Position numbers and translations under genes: made by a program. Below the pieces are notes generated by a model. The model was not told the origin of the DNA. It ran no database searches and was given only the letters and a program-made list of their open reading frames with translations. This document shows positions 41,315-50,811 of a stretch of DNA of 64,000 bases, in pieces. Within the stretch, counting starts at the first letter, position 1. The number at the start of each line of letters is the position of its first letter. The stretch comes from an uncultured Bacteroidales bacterium (lineage in GTDB: Bacteria > Bacteroidota > Bacteroidia > Bacteroidales > Paludibacteraceae), in contig CAMUYI010000008.1 in the NCBI GenBank assembly GCA_947164985.1, positions 1 through 64,000 of the forward strand, read 5' to 3'.

Positions 41315-42141
41315 AGAAGCAAACAGGATTAGGACGAGGTCTCGATGCATTGATTGATACCTCGCATGTAGATACCAACGGCGGTAGTTCGATCTCGGAG
41401 ATTGAGCTGAGTGCTATTGTAGCGAACCCCTCTCAGCCGCGTCGTACGTTCGATGAAGAGGCGCTGCAGGAGTTGGCGGATTCAATCCGTGAGCATGGTG
41501 TGATCTCTCCGATCACGCTGCGCGACAACGGAGACGGGACCTATATGATCATCGCCGGTGAGCGTCGTTTCCGCGCCAGCAAGATCGCCGGCTTGGAGCG
41601 TATTCCCGCGTACATCCGTACCGCCAAAGATGAGCAGGTCATGGAATGGGCCCTGATTGAGAACATCCAGCGTGAAGACTTGGATGCGATCGAGATCGCT
41701 TTGGCGTACCAACGTCTGATGGACGATTATAACCTGACGCAAGAGCGGATGGCGGAGCGCGTAGGTAAGAAACGTACGACCGTAGCCAACTACCTGCGTC
41801 TGCTCAAGTTGCCGGCAGAGATCCAAGTAGGCATCAAAGAGAAGAAGATCGACATGGGTCATGCCCGTGCTATCTTGGCTATCCCTTCCGCAGAACGGCA
41901 ATTAGGCTTATACCAACGTATTTTACGCGAAGGCCTCTCCGTTCGTCGCGTAGAGCAACTGGCGCAGGAAGACAAGGCAGAAGGCACGAAGAAAAAAGAC
42001 AAAGGAGATAATCCCTATGCACCTTTGGCCAAGGAGTTGAGCCATAAAAGCGGACTGAATGTCAAGATTCAGAGCGGAAAAGTGGTCATCGCATTTGATA
42101 ATGAAGAGGAATTGGCAGAGATCGCCAAACGATTGAGTTGA
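41311..42141 (+). CDS. parB: Chromosome-partitioning protein ParB
   Basis: A 276-aa CTPase clamp. N-terminal GLGRGLDALID, ParB/Srx domain (NPSQPRRTFDEEAL; GERRFRASKIAGL; ENIQREDLDAIE), helix-turn-helix (QERMAERVGKKRTTVANYLRLL), and a C-terminal dimer domain. No parS (TGTTTCACGTGAAACA) was noticed in the window. The stop overlaps a TTG start. Confidence 0.95.
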   Translation: MKKQTGLGRGLDALIDTSHVDTNGGSSISEIELSAIVANPSQPRRTFDEEALQELADSIREHGVISPITLRDNGDGTYMIIAGERRFRASKIAGLERIPAYIRTAKDEQVMEWALIENIQREDLDAIEIALAYQRLMDDYNLTQERMAERVGKKRTTVANYLRLLKLPAEIQVGIKEKKIDMGHARAILAIPSAERQLGLYQRILREGLSVRRVEQLAQEDKAEGTKKKDKGDNPYAPLAKELSHKSGLNVKIQSGKVVIAFDNEEELAEIAKRLS

Positions 42142-42785
42142 GAAGCAAACTTACCATATTAGTGCTATTGTTGTGGCTTCCGATGACGGCATTTGCGCAT
42201 CAGGAAGAGGTGCATCATCATGCGTCGGACTCGACAGCGGATGAGGAATACCGCTATTATGTCGATCTGACCAAGAAACCGGACGCCATCAAAGCCGTTT
42301 GGCTGGGCGTCATATGCCCTGGAGCCGGACAGATCTACAACAAAGCGTACTGGAAACTCCCGATCGTCTATGGTGCTTTCATGGGCTGCGGATACGCGAT
42401 CAGCATGATGCAAAACCGATACACCGGTTATAGAACCGCCTATATCGATTTGTATAATGATATCCAGGCCGGTACCGTGACAGAGGATGCGAGCAAGAGC
42501 TATATCGCCGTTATCCCGGACGGATATGATCTGACGCGAGTGGGCGGAGCCAGCCGATGGCAGAGTACGCTGAAGAACCAGACGGATATCTATCGACGTT
42601 ACCGTGACTACTCGATACTGGCGACCGTCATCGTCTATGCCCTCAGTCTGATCGATGCCTATGTCGATGCGCAGCTGTTTGACTTCGACATCTCACCCGA
42701 TTTGTCGCTGAACCTGGAACCACAGATTTATTATGACCTTCAGCAACAACAGAGTGCTGAATTAAAAGTAGCTATACAATTTTGA
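42138..42785 (+). CDS. DUF5683 membrane protein
   Basis: A 215-aa protein with a signal/anchor (KLTILVLLLWLPMTAFA), a histidine-rich stretch, and the DUF5683 core (AVWLGVICPGAGQIYNKAYWKLPIVY) plus further membrane helices. Standard Bacteroidales neighbour of parAB. Start codon TTG overlapping the parB TGA (TTGA). Function unknown. Confidence 0.85.
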   Translation: MRSKLTILVLLLWLPMTAFAHQEEVHHHASDSTADEEYRYYVDLTKKPDAIKAVWLGVICPGAGQIYNKAYWKLPIVYGAFMGCGYAISMMQNRYTGYRTAYIDLYNDIQAGTVTEDASKSYIAVIPDGYDLTRVGGASRWQSTLKNQTDIYRRYRDYSILATVIVYALSLIDAYVDAQLFDFDISPDLSLNLEPQIYYDLQQQQSAELKVAIQF

Positions 42786-44122
42786 AAAAGATTTTTACCA
42801 TACTATTCGCTTGTTGTGCGTTTTTTTGTGCGAAAGCAGAGGAGTTAGACAGCATCGCACGTATGGACACAACCGTCACGGACTCGTTGGCGAGCATCGA
42901 GGTGATCGAACAACTGGACAGCCTCGAAATGGTGATCGATACGATCGTACCTGTTCCGCCCTATTATACCCGTTGGAGCGACAGTACACTGAGCGATATT
43001 GAGATGCGGGCGTTGGATTGGAGCCTAAGATGGCTGGACACCACCGATTGCATCGCCGTACATGACACCACTACCCTGCCCGACTCCGTTTACAAGGCAC
43101 GCTTGCAGGCACTGCCTTGCGTGATTGAGTTGCCTTATAACGAGCGCGTACGCGCGTTTATATTACGGTATGTCAAACGGAGCCCAAAACAGGTGGCACG
43201 CATGATGCGCATGAGCGAGTATTATTTCCCGCTGTTCGAAGAGGTACTGGCACGCTATAACCTGCCCTATGAACTCAAATACCTGCCTATCATCGAATCG
43301 GCCCTCAACCCGATGGCGCGTTCGTATGTAGGCGCAGCAGGTCTTTGGCAGTTTATGCCGGGTACCGGTAAATTGTTCGGATTAGAGATCAACTCGCTGG
43401 TAGATGAACGAATGGATCCGGTCAAATCAACCGAAGCAGCCTGTCGTTTCTTGAGCAGCATGTATGCCGTCTATCATGATTGGAACTTAGTCATCGCGGC
43501 GTATAACTGCGGAGGAGGAAATGTTAACAAAGCTATTAAACGTGCCGGAGGCAAACGTGATTTCTGGTCGATATACCCTTACCTGCCCCGCGAGACACGC
43601 AACTACGTACCGATCTTCATTGCCGCTAACTACGCGATGAACTACGGACAGGAACATGGTATTTGCAAAGCGCCGCTGGAGAAGACGATGCTGACCGATA
43701 CGATTGCCACCACCCGTCGTTTGCATCTGCAGCAAGTGAGCGAGAACCTCGATATCCCGATGGATGAATTGCGTCGCCTTAACCCGCAGTACTCGCGCGA
43801 TATCTTACCCGGCGGAAGTGTTTATACCTTATGTCTGCCGTCCGAGAAAGTAGGACTCTATATCGAGCAGGAAGATTCGATCTTGGTCTATAAAGCCGAT
43901 AGCCTCATTAATAATCGCCGTGCGGAGATCGACCTGGCGAAAGTGACAGGTATCCACGGCGGCTATCGTGTAAACGGCGTGACCTACTACACGATCAAGC
44001 GCGGTGACACCTTAGGCGGCATCGCCAAGAAATTCCATTGTACGGTCAAGCAACTCAAACAATGGAACGGCCTCAAGAATGACAACATCCGCGAGGGTAA
44101 AAAACTAAAGATCTGCAAGTAA
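42782..44122 (+). CDS. mltD: MltD-type lytic murein transglycosylase with LysM
   Basis: A 446-aa exported enzyme cleaving peptidoglycan to anhydro-muropeptides. Signal peptide KKIFTILFACCAFFCAKA. SLT domain at about residues 150-290 (LPIIESALNPMARSYVGAAG with the catalytic Glu; GLWQFMPGTG; VIAAYNCGGGNVNKAI). C-terminal LysM (YYTIKRGDTLGGIAKKF) at about 400-445. TTG start overlapping the upstream TGA. Confidence 0.93.
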   Translation: MKKIFTILFACCAFFCAKAEELDSIARMDTTVTDSLASIEVIEQLDSLEMVIDTIVPVPPYYTRWSDSTLSDIEMRALDWSLRWLDTTDCIAVHDTTTLPDSVYKARLQALPCVIELPYNERVRAFILRYVKRSPKQVARMMRMSEYYFPLFEEVLARYNLPYELKYLPIIESALNPMARSYVGAAGLWQFMPGTGKLFGLEINSLVDERMDPVKSTEAACRFLSSMYAVYHDWNLVIAAYNCGGGNVNKAIKRAGGKRDFWSIYPYLPRETRNYVPIFIAANYAMNYGQEHGICKAPLEKTMLTDTIATTRRLHLQQVSENLDIPMDELRRLNPQYSRDILPGGSVYTLCLPSEKVGLYIEQEDSILVYKADSLINNRRAEIDLAKVTGIHGGYRVNGVTYYTIKRGDTLGGIAKKFHCTVKQLKQWNGLKNDNIREGKKLKICK

Positions 44123-44448
44123 TGGAGAACGGCAAACAATATTATTCGCTTCGCGAGACGGAGACAGAGACCGGCATTCCGGCTTCTACGCTTCGTTATT
44201 GGGAGAAGATGTTTGATGAACTGTCGCCGCGCAAAGACGGGCATGGAAATCGTTATTACACGCGCGAAGACCAGGAACTCATCAAGCGCATCAAGTACAT
44301 CCGCGATGAGTTGCATATCACCCGCATCGAAGCCATCCGTCGGGAGTTACGCAGTAATACCAAGCACTCCGACGAACGCCAAGCCGCCCTCGACATCCTT
44401 CTCCGCGTCAAAGAAGAACTCTGTGAAATCCGCAAATTGATTAAATGA
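44122..44448 (+). CDS. MerR family transcriptional regulator
   Basis: A 108-aa single-domain MerR-type winged helix (YSLRETETETGIPASTLRYW; RNGNRYYTREDQELIKRIKYI-like region in variant form GHGNRYYTREDQEL). A short helical tail replaces a sensor domain, as in the standalone Bacteroidota MerR proteins next to mltD. Its first A is the last base of the mltD stop (TAATG). Converges on the minus-strand glycan cluster with no gap. Confidence 0.9.
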   Translation: MENGKQYYSLRETETETGIPASTLRYWEKMFDELSPRKDGHGNRYYTREDQELIKRIKYIRDELHITRIEAIRRELRSNTKHSDERQAALDILLRVKEELCEIRKLIK

Positions 44449-45183
44449 TCAGTATTTGATCGAGAACGGATACTTAAGTGCGATCAGGAAATGCGCCCAA
44501 AGGGTTGCACAAAGCCCGAAATGCTTACGCATGATATGAAAACGTTCTGTCCAAGAGCGTTTTCTTTGTTTTTGACTCACGCCTTCGGTCAAGAATTTGC
44601 ATACATACTCATCCAGATAAGCATTCTTGCGCGATGCTGTCACTGCCCGTACGCACCAATCATAGTCCGCAGAGATACTGTACCTGGTGTCATACATGCC
44701 CGCTATCGAACGACGCACCAAAATCGCCTGATGACTCACCACAAGGCCATTCAGAAAATGCTTGCGCTGCAGGTTAGGCGGCGTTACCTTATGATGCTCA
44801 CTTACTTTAACTCCTTCGGCATTGACGATACAAGCCTTGCCGTACACGATATCCGCGTCGTCGGTAGCTGCAGCCACGATATGACTTAAAGTCTCCGGCG
44901 CGTAAATCTCATCGCCGGCATTGATGAACCATAAGAAGTCACCCTTTGCCCGCGCGATACCTTTGTTCATCGCATCATAAAGCCCATTATCCGGTTCCGA
45001 TTTCCATGACAACCTGCCCTCAAACAACGGCTCCAGACGTTGGATAATATCTACCGTGCCGTCTTTCGATCCTCCATCCACGATGATATACTCATACTCC
45101 GTGCATGTCTGCGCTAGCACGCTCTTCATCGTCCGCTCTAACCAGCGCTCCGCATTATATGTGATAGTAATAATGGAAATCAT
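44449..45183 (-). CDS. Glycosyltransferase family 2
   Basis: A 244-aa GT-A enzyme. Nucleotide-binding start SIITITYNAERWLERTMKSV, IIVDGGSKDGTVDI, acidic LWFINAGDEIY and ISADYDWCVRA. Resembles the WcaA/colanic-type GT2 of exopolysaccharide loci. Last gene of the minus-strand glycan cluster; overlaps its upstream neighbour by 4 bp. Sugar specificity unknown. Confidence 0.9.
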   Translation of the reverse strand: MISIITITYNAERWLERTMKSVLAQTCTEYEYIIVDGGSKDGTVDIIQRLEPLFEGRLSWKSEPDNGLYDAMNKGIARAKGDFLWFINAGDEIYAPETLSHIVAAATDDADIVYGKACIVNAEGVKVSEHHKVTPPNLQRKHFLNGLVVSHQAILVRRSIAGMYDTRYSISADYDWCVRAVTASRKNAYLDEYVCKFLTEGVSQKQRKRSWTERFHIMRKHFGLCATLWAHFLIALKYPFSIKY

Positions 45184-46133
45184 TTGCTCTGTTCATTTTC
45201 GTTACGCCATAAAATACGCTTTTGGATAAAGTAAACAAACATTTGTCTACTACCTACAATTTTCTTGAGTTCATTAACACGACTTTTTAGGCGCTTTGGA
45301 TTAAAGACCCACAAAATATTCCTCCAACACCTTTGCATCAGCGGTAGATCTCTATAGATATATCGATTTAATTTATGCTTTACCCCGCCCTGAAAATGCA
45401 GCGCATTAAAACGAATAAGATTTCCGGTCGCTACCTCTTTACCATATGGAAGACCATCTCTCCAATAAATCTTCTTTAATCGCCCTTGCATCTCAAAACC
45501 CTGAGGAATCTTAAAGCTACAATCGAAATAGGTTCCATCCACAACTTGAGCTGTATCAAAAACGCGAACATTCGATAATTGCGTGTAGTAATTAAAGAAA
45601 GTCATATCAGATATTCCTCGGTGCTGATGCCATTCATTCAATTCTACTTTCTTATCATCTTTCGTATAATGGGAATAAATATAATCGCAGAATTTTTCCA
45701 AAGATTCACGACTAAACAAGGTGTATTGAGGTCCTTGCGCTAAACAAATAGTCAAATCGTACTCAAACCATTTCTCATATACCTCATCTACTTGACAATA
45801 GAGCAACACATCAGAATCCAGACACAAGAAATGAGAGAGTTTATATTTTTGAGCAAACTCTAAAATGACAAACCATCTCTGAATACAAAACAGTTCATAG
45901 TTATAGGGATTAATGGACATATGAACATATGCTTCTTTGAATTGTTCAGCAGAGCTCATATAGTCAGTTATACTGATATGCTCCACAAAATCGTAATGAT
46001 CTGTGGACTCGTCACTAATCAGATAAATGTGGTTATTCGGATTGAACTTACGGGCTTGACGCAAAGCAGGTTCCAAATAAAAACTATCTCCCGTATGAAC
46101 AATGATAATTGGTAAGTTCTCTTTCATATCCAT
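45180..46133 (-). CDS. Putative glycosyltransferase with DxD motif
   Basis: A 317-aa soluble protein. Rossmann-like start (PIIIVHTGDSFYLEPALRQA; HIYLISDESTD), then SHFLCLDSDVLLY containing the metal-binding DSD (about residue 128). Similar to poorly described glycosyltransferases of capsule loci. Lower GC than the chromosome backbone. Overlaps both neighbours. Confidence 0.7.
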   Translation of the reverse strand: MDMKENLPIIIVHTGDSFYLEPALRQARKFNPNNHIYLISDESTDHYDFVEHISITDYMSSAEQFKEAYVHMSINPYNYELFCIQRWFVILEFAQKYKLSHFLCLDSDVLLYCQVDEVYEKWFEYDLTICLAQGPQYTLFSRESLEKFCDYIYSHYTKDDKKVELNEWHQHRGISDMTFFNYYTQLSNVRVFDTAQVVDGTYFDCSFKIPQGFEMQGRLKKIYWRDGLPYGKEVATGNLIRFNALHFQGGVKHKLNRYIYRDLPLMQRCWRNILWVFNPKRLKSRVNELKKIVGSRQMFVYFIQKRILWRNENEQSK

Positions 46134-47341
46134 TATTTCAATATCTCACTAAATAACTGTAACCATCTTTCTGCTACCTGCTTCATTTGGAATGCATGCG
46201 TACTTTCTACAGCATTAAGCGACATTGCCTTGCGAGTATCCGTATCTAACATTATCTCTTTCATCGCATGTGCAAAAGCTTGCAAGTTGTTATTGGGAAC
46301 TATTCTGCCGTTCTTTCCGTCTATAACAAGGTCATGCAGCGAGCCAAACGAATCCATAGCCAGCACTGGTACGCCCAATTGCATCGCTTCGGATAACACT
46401 AACGGCCAGCCTTCAGCAGTACTGGTCATTAAGAATAAGGATGCTTTGTGGTAATATTCCAACGGGTTTTGCAGTCCGGTAAACTCCACATGCTGCAGAT
46501 GCCAAGTATCCACCAGATAGCGATAAAACGGCATATCGCGACCATCCCCAACGAGTTGCAACTTCCATTCTTTCAGGCGTGTATCTTGCTCTATCTCTTT
46601 CCATGACCGCAATACCAATGAGAGTCGTTTGGTATCTTCGTCAAAACGCGCCACCACAATGACCGTCTTCTCTTTGGCATTGATATCTGCGTCTGTCACA
46701 AATTGGTCAAAACGAAGGGCATTACAAATAGCTGTCATCTTATCGCTTTGCTTTAAACCGGCATAATAGAGATAGGGTTCAAAATAGTATTTCGAAAGCA
46801 CCACTACCCTGTCGCAATGCTCATAAGGTATCCGATACTTGCTCTGTAACAGACGTCTGCCTATCGGTTTCCAGATTGCTTGTGTAACAGTCATGAACCA
46901 TTTCTTCGTTTCCGCTAACGCATTGTCATGATGTAACCAACCGTATTTGGTGCGCTCATACGATCCATACGTATGCAACTGGAAACCAGGACACATATGG
47001 AAGGCATAAATCACCTTTGCTCCGCATTGATGGGCTGTCTCATAAAGTTGCGGCATCACGACAAGGTTCTGCTTCTTGAGGAAATTCACCTGCACGACAT
47101 CGATATGGTTCGTCATCAGGAACTTTGCAAAAGCCTCTTTGTCAAAATGCCGATTCAGCAAGATACGTCCCTTGAAGAGCGGTAAGGGTTCAAATTTCTG
47201 CGGTATATCTTCAAAGAAGCCCAAATAGCAATTAATCCCACACTGTTGTGTGAAATAGGTTGTTAGTGCAACGGTCGTTTGGTTCACTCCGCCAGATGCC
47301 TGTGCTGAACAATTAAAGCTATTTATGGTAAGTAGGTTCAT
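46133..47341 (-). CDS. Glycosyltransferase family 4
   Basis: A 402-aa GT-B retaining transferase. C-terminal donor domain VVARFDEDTKRLSLVLRSW, LVGDGRDMPFYR, and the E-x7-E region STAEGWPLVLSEAMQLGVPVL. The N-terminal acceptor domain includes NSFNCSAQASGGVNQTT. Probably cytosolic assembly of a surface glycan. Confidence 0.9.
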   Translation of the reverse strand: MNLLTINSFNCSAQASGGVNQTTVALTTYFTQQCGINCYLGFFEDIPQKFEPLPLFKGRILLNRHFDKEAFAKFLMTNHIDVVQVNFLKKQNLVVMPQLYETAHQCGAKVIYAFHMCPGFQLHTYGSYERTKYGWLHHDNALAETKKWFMTVTQAIWKPIGRRLLQSKYRIPYEHCDRVVVLSKYYFEPYLYYAGLKQSDKMTAICNALRFDQFVTDADINAKEKTVIVVARFDEDTKRLSLVLRSWKEIEQDTRLKEWKLQLVGDGRDMPFYRYLVDTWHLQHVEFTGLQNPLEYYHKASLFLMTSTAEGWPLVLSEAMQLGVPVLAMDSFGSLHDLVIDGKNGRIVPNNNLQAFAHAMKEIMLDTDTRKAMSLNAVESTHAFQMKQVAERWLQLFSEILK

Positions 47342-47344
47342 GGA

Positions 47345-49744
47345 CTATTCTATCTTCTTTCTGAAAACTAGTAACAATGCTATCACCAACACAATAAAGG
47401 CAGAAGCGACAATAGACACTATTTGTGTTTTTTGCAACAACTCATCCTTGCAACAGAATTCGATTTGATGCTTACCGGCAGGTATCTCTATCGCGCGTAA
47501 TATATAGTTCGCGCGTAAAACAGGTACTTCCTCGCCGTCGATGAATGCACGCCAAGTCTTATAATAAACTTCAGAAAAGACTGCGATACCGTTCTCAGCA
47601 CTCTCGCTCTCGTAGAACAAGTCACCAGGATTCGCATAGTTCGTCAACTCGATAGAAGCGGGCTGTGTCATGGCAATCTCACCTTTCACTTTACTGCGCC
47701 AGCAGGTATCCATGAATGCCTCTGCACGCAAATCGGCAGTGCCGATAGCCTCTATCTCCTCATTCGGCGTATTCACCCACTTCACTTCCTTTACAAACCA
47801 TGCATTACCGAATGCGGTCGGATTGACTTGAACACCTTGCTGCGTAATGACATAGCGCGTATTGAGCATATTCAGCACGTTCATATTCAGGCGACCTGAG
47901 AAATAATAGTCGATGATATCTTGATAGCGACGCAACTTAGCCGGACTGTATCCACCTATCGACTTATGGTAGTACGAGGTCTTTGACTCGTTGAAAGTGT
48001 TCGATGCTAAATTCAGCACGCGATAGTCCGGATCGGTATCGGCCATGATCTGCTTGTCGGCCTCCGACGGCGTCCATACTTGTTGCTTCTTCGGAATAAA
48101 ATGATCGTCATTCAGGAAATGTTTATCTACCGCCCAGAGATCTACCAGCGTCAGTACACCGATGATAGCGATCAATATGGTACTTTTGAATTTTTCGGTC
48201 TTAATATAGGCGGCTATTGCAGCAAAAGCCAGCACAATAAACGCGATTGAACGCCATGCGTCCGCGGTCAACATATGTTGACGATCCGCAACAATAGCGT
48301 TCACTAACCAGTCCGGCATTTGAGCATCGACACTTCCACGGAACGAACCGGCCAACGACGGGAAGATGGCATATATCAGGCACAAACCCGCTGTAATACC
48401 GCCGGCAATGCCTATCTGCTTGAGGCTTGCATTGCGGTCTATCACTTCTTTGAGCGCCAACATTCCCATAATCGCCATCGCAGTCGTGGTCATCACCAAA
48501 GCCATACTCGGTGTACGGAACTTATTATAAAGCGGCAGATGATCGAAGAGCCAGTTATTAACTATTGGGAAATTACGTCCCCAAGAGAGCACGATACCGA
48601 TAATAGCCGCAACGAGCAGCCACCATCTCTCTTTTTGCGGAACGACCATCAAACCTAATATAAATAGGAAGCAGATGATAGCGCCGGCATAAACCGGTCC
48701 CGAAGTAAACGGCTGATCGCCCCAATAAGTCGGAACGGATTTTGCAAATTGCTTTGCCTGCGAAGAACCGGCATATTTCTTAATCGTATTATAAGTCTCG
48801 CTCTTATCACCCAACGGATAGTTACTGCTTCCTCCATAGAAATTCGGAATCAGCAAAGTCATCGTCTCTGCCTTACCGTAGCTCCATTGGAAAGCATAAT
48901 CCCTATTCAGCCCTGACTTTCCGGCCTTACTATCTTCCGCACCATGCAGCACCGCTCCGCCGCGCATGGTTTCTTTCGAATAATCCATCGTAGGCACCAA
49001 CTTATCTGCAGCCGGAATGATAGCCAATATAGCGCATAGCAGCAGTACGGCAGAAGCCACAAAGAAGTCCTTCACCGTCTTCTCCTTGATCGCCTCAATG
49101 AAATAGACGATTGCAAGAGGAATGATCATCAGCAATAAGTAATACGATATCTGCTGGTGGCTCCAACAGACATTGAGTCCCAAAGAGATAAGCGTCACGA
49201 TGATACCTGCCACATAACGCTTGCGGTAACAGAGCATGATACCACCTAAGACTGCAGGCATTGTAGCTATCACGTAACATTTATTGATATGTCCGGCGTC
49301 AATAATAATAATGTTATACGACACCAACGCAAAGGCCACTGCACCAACAATACTCATCCACGGACTACATCCCATGCAGAGCATAAAAATGTAAAAACCT
49401 AACAGATAGAGGAACAACGGAGCTGCGGTATGGTTCGGCAAACCGATACGAATAATATTCTCCACCCAACGGAAGATACTTTTGGACGGCTGTGAATACG
49501 CATAGTTATGTGGCATACCGCTGAACATAGCGTTCGACCAGTCCGCATACTCACCTGTTTTCTCATGATATAATTTCGCATCATGCCCCATTCCAAGACC
49601 GCTCTGCACATCGCCCTGTGGCAGTTGTTTGTTCTCAAAGAACTCCGGGGCAAAATAGATTACACAAATCAACACAAAGGCTGCAATCGCCACCACATGC
49701 GGCCAAGCCTGCTGCGAAATCTGTTTCCAATTGATTGTATTCAT
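47345..49744 (-). CDS. YfhO-like multi-pass membrane protein
   Basis: A 799-aa protein with about 12-13 transmembrane helices and a C-terminal periplasmic domain (about 580-760), ending in one more helix. Resembles YfhO/GT-C-fold proteins (ADWSNAMFSGMPHNYAYS; YNKFRTPSMALVMTT; VLRANYILRAIEIPAGKHQIEF). Gram-positive relatives glycosylate lipoteichoic acid using lipid-linked sugars; here a lipid-linked sugar transfer in the envelope is likely. Confidence 0.85.
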   Translation of the reverse strand: MNTINWKQISQQAWPHVVAIAAFVLICVIYFAPEFFENKQLPQGDVQSGLGMGHDAKLYHEKTGEYADWSNAMFSGMPHNYAYSQPSKSIFRWVENIIRIGLPNHTAAPLFLYLLGFYIFMLCMGCSPWMSIVGAVAFALVSYNIIIIDAGHINKCYVIATMPAVLGGIMLCYRKRYVAGIIVTLISLGLNVCWSHQQISYYLLLMIIPLAIVYFIEAIKEKTVKDFFVASAVLLLCAILAIIPAADKLVPTMDYSKETMRGGAVLHGAEDSKAGKSGLNRDYAFQWSYGKAETMTLLIPNFYGGSSNYPLGDKSETYNTIKKYAGSSQAKQFAKSVPTYWGDQPFTSGPVYAGAIICFLFILGLMVVPQKERWWLLVAAIIGIVLSWGRNFPIVNNWLFDHLPLYNKFRTPSMALVMTTTAMAIMGMLALKEVIDRNASLKQIGIAGGITAGLCLIYAIFPSLAGSFRGSVDAQMPDWLVNAIVADRQHMLTADAWRSIAFIVLAFAAIAAYIKTEKFKSTILIAIIGVLTLVDLWAVDKHFLNDDHFIPKKQQVWTPSEADKQIMADTDPDYRVLNLASNTFNESKTSYYHKSIGGYSPAKLRRYQDIIDYYFSGRLNMNVLNMLNTRYVITQQGVQVNPTAFGNAWFVKEVKWVNTPNEEIEAIGTADLRAEAFMDTCWRSKVKGEIAMTQPASIELTNYANPGDLFYESESAENGIAVFSEVYYKTWRAFIDGEEVPVLRANYILRAIEIPAGKHQIEFCCKDELLQKTQIVSIVASAFIVLVIALLLVFRKKIE

Positions 49745-49745
49745 T

Positions 49746-50804
49746 TTATGATAAGTTTTTTAAATGCATAATAATTTTTGAACACCATTCATCTAAACTT
49801 TTCTCTATCGGATTAGTTATTAAAACACGGAGATGATCTAAACAGAGGACTCCGAAGAAATAGAGGACAAAGATGGCAGCCACCACAAGCCAGACCCGGA
49901 ATGGTATATATATACACATATATATATCGGTCAAACATTTACGCCAGATAGGAGCAACCCAGACACTCTCATGTACCAGATAAACTGCAAATGCTCCTTT
50001 TGCCAGCCAATTAATAGTTTTATTCTCAAATCGTAAAGTCGTAAAAAACAAAAATATAACAACTGAATTAAATACAGACCAAAGGTTATTTCTTAATAAG
50101 AATGTATAGGGTTTTACAAGATGCAAATAGTTGTCGTTCATAAGCCATACTGTCGCATATAGTGCGACACTGCCAACACTGATGATTGATGTCCATTTCC
50201 GTAATTTGTGTTTATCTACATTCAGGTACAAAGCCAAATAACGTCCTATAAAATAGACGTACACCAGTTGCATGAAATTGTTGCCGTCTTTATTAATGTC
50301 CAGTTTGAAGAAGAATCCAAAATAAGAGTTGATTAACACAAGCGCAAGTAATACATACAGGAACTCACGCTTAGACATATATTCTATCGCCTTATTGAAT
50401 AGCGGAGCCAAGAGCAGTAAATACAAATAGGCTTTAGCGAACCACCATCCTCCTAAGGCAGAAAACGGCATAAAGGAAATGGCTAAATCACGGAAGGAAA
50501 AGGAATGACCAAAGCCTAATGACAAAAGATAAGTAAAGACCCCATAAAACGCACATAGGAGGTAGAAACCGATTATCTTCTTAGGCGTAGTGTGTATCCC
50601 AAACCATCCGGATATTAAAATAAAGATATTGACCTGAAGGGATGTTAATGACATCAGCACGATAGGAAAATCCTTCCAGAATCCAGTCTGCTCCGCATAC
50701 GACTCAGATGGCAAAAGAATGTGCGTATAAAAATGCAAAAATAGCAGAGCAAACATGCTCAGTAAACGCAATAGTTCTATGTTCGATTGTCTCTGCTGAT
50801 TCAT
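49746..50804 (-). CDS. Acyltransferase family 3 membrane protein
   Basis: A 352-aa integral membrane O-acyltransferase (OatA/WecH type) with about ten helices. The start motif is NIELLRLLSMFALLFLHFY with the catalytic-type His, and the end AVYLVHESVWV. ATG 50804 chosen because AAGGA lies 7 nt upstream; a start 24 bp earlier would overlap the previous gene. It contains an imperfect TA-dinucleotide run (49911-49934). Probably acetylates the surface glycan. Confidence 0.85.
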   Translation of the reverse strand: MNQQRQSNIELLRLLSMFALLFLHFYTHILLPSESYAEQTGFWKDFPIVLMSLTSLQVNIFILISGWFGIHTTPKKIIGFYLLCAFYGVFTYLLSLGFGHSFSFRDLAISFMPFSALGGWWFAKAYLYLLLLAPLFNKAIEYMSKREFLYVLLALVLINSYFGFFFKLDINKDGNNFMQLVYVYFIGRYLALYLNVDKHKLRKWTSIISVGSVALYATVWLMNDNYLHLVKPYTFLLRNNLWSVFNSVVIFLFFTTLRFENKTINWLAKGAFAVYLVHESVWVAPIWRKCLTDIYMCIYIPFRVWLVVAAIFVLYFFGVLCLDHLRVLITNPIEKSLDEWCSKIIMHLKNLS

Positions 50805-50811
50805 GAAATCC

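Noticed and set aside
42141..44448. parS or replication origin near parAB
   Set aside because: No TGTTTCACGTGAAACA-like palindrome or cluster of DnaA boxes was seen; parAB position alone is insufficient.
49911..49934. TA-dinucleotide run in the acyltransferase gene as a phase-variable tract
   Set aside because: The run is interrupted by CAC and is short; no frameshift or alternative start would be created in an obvious way.
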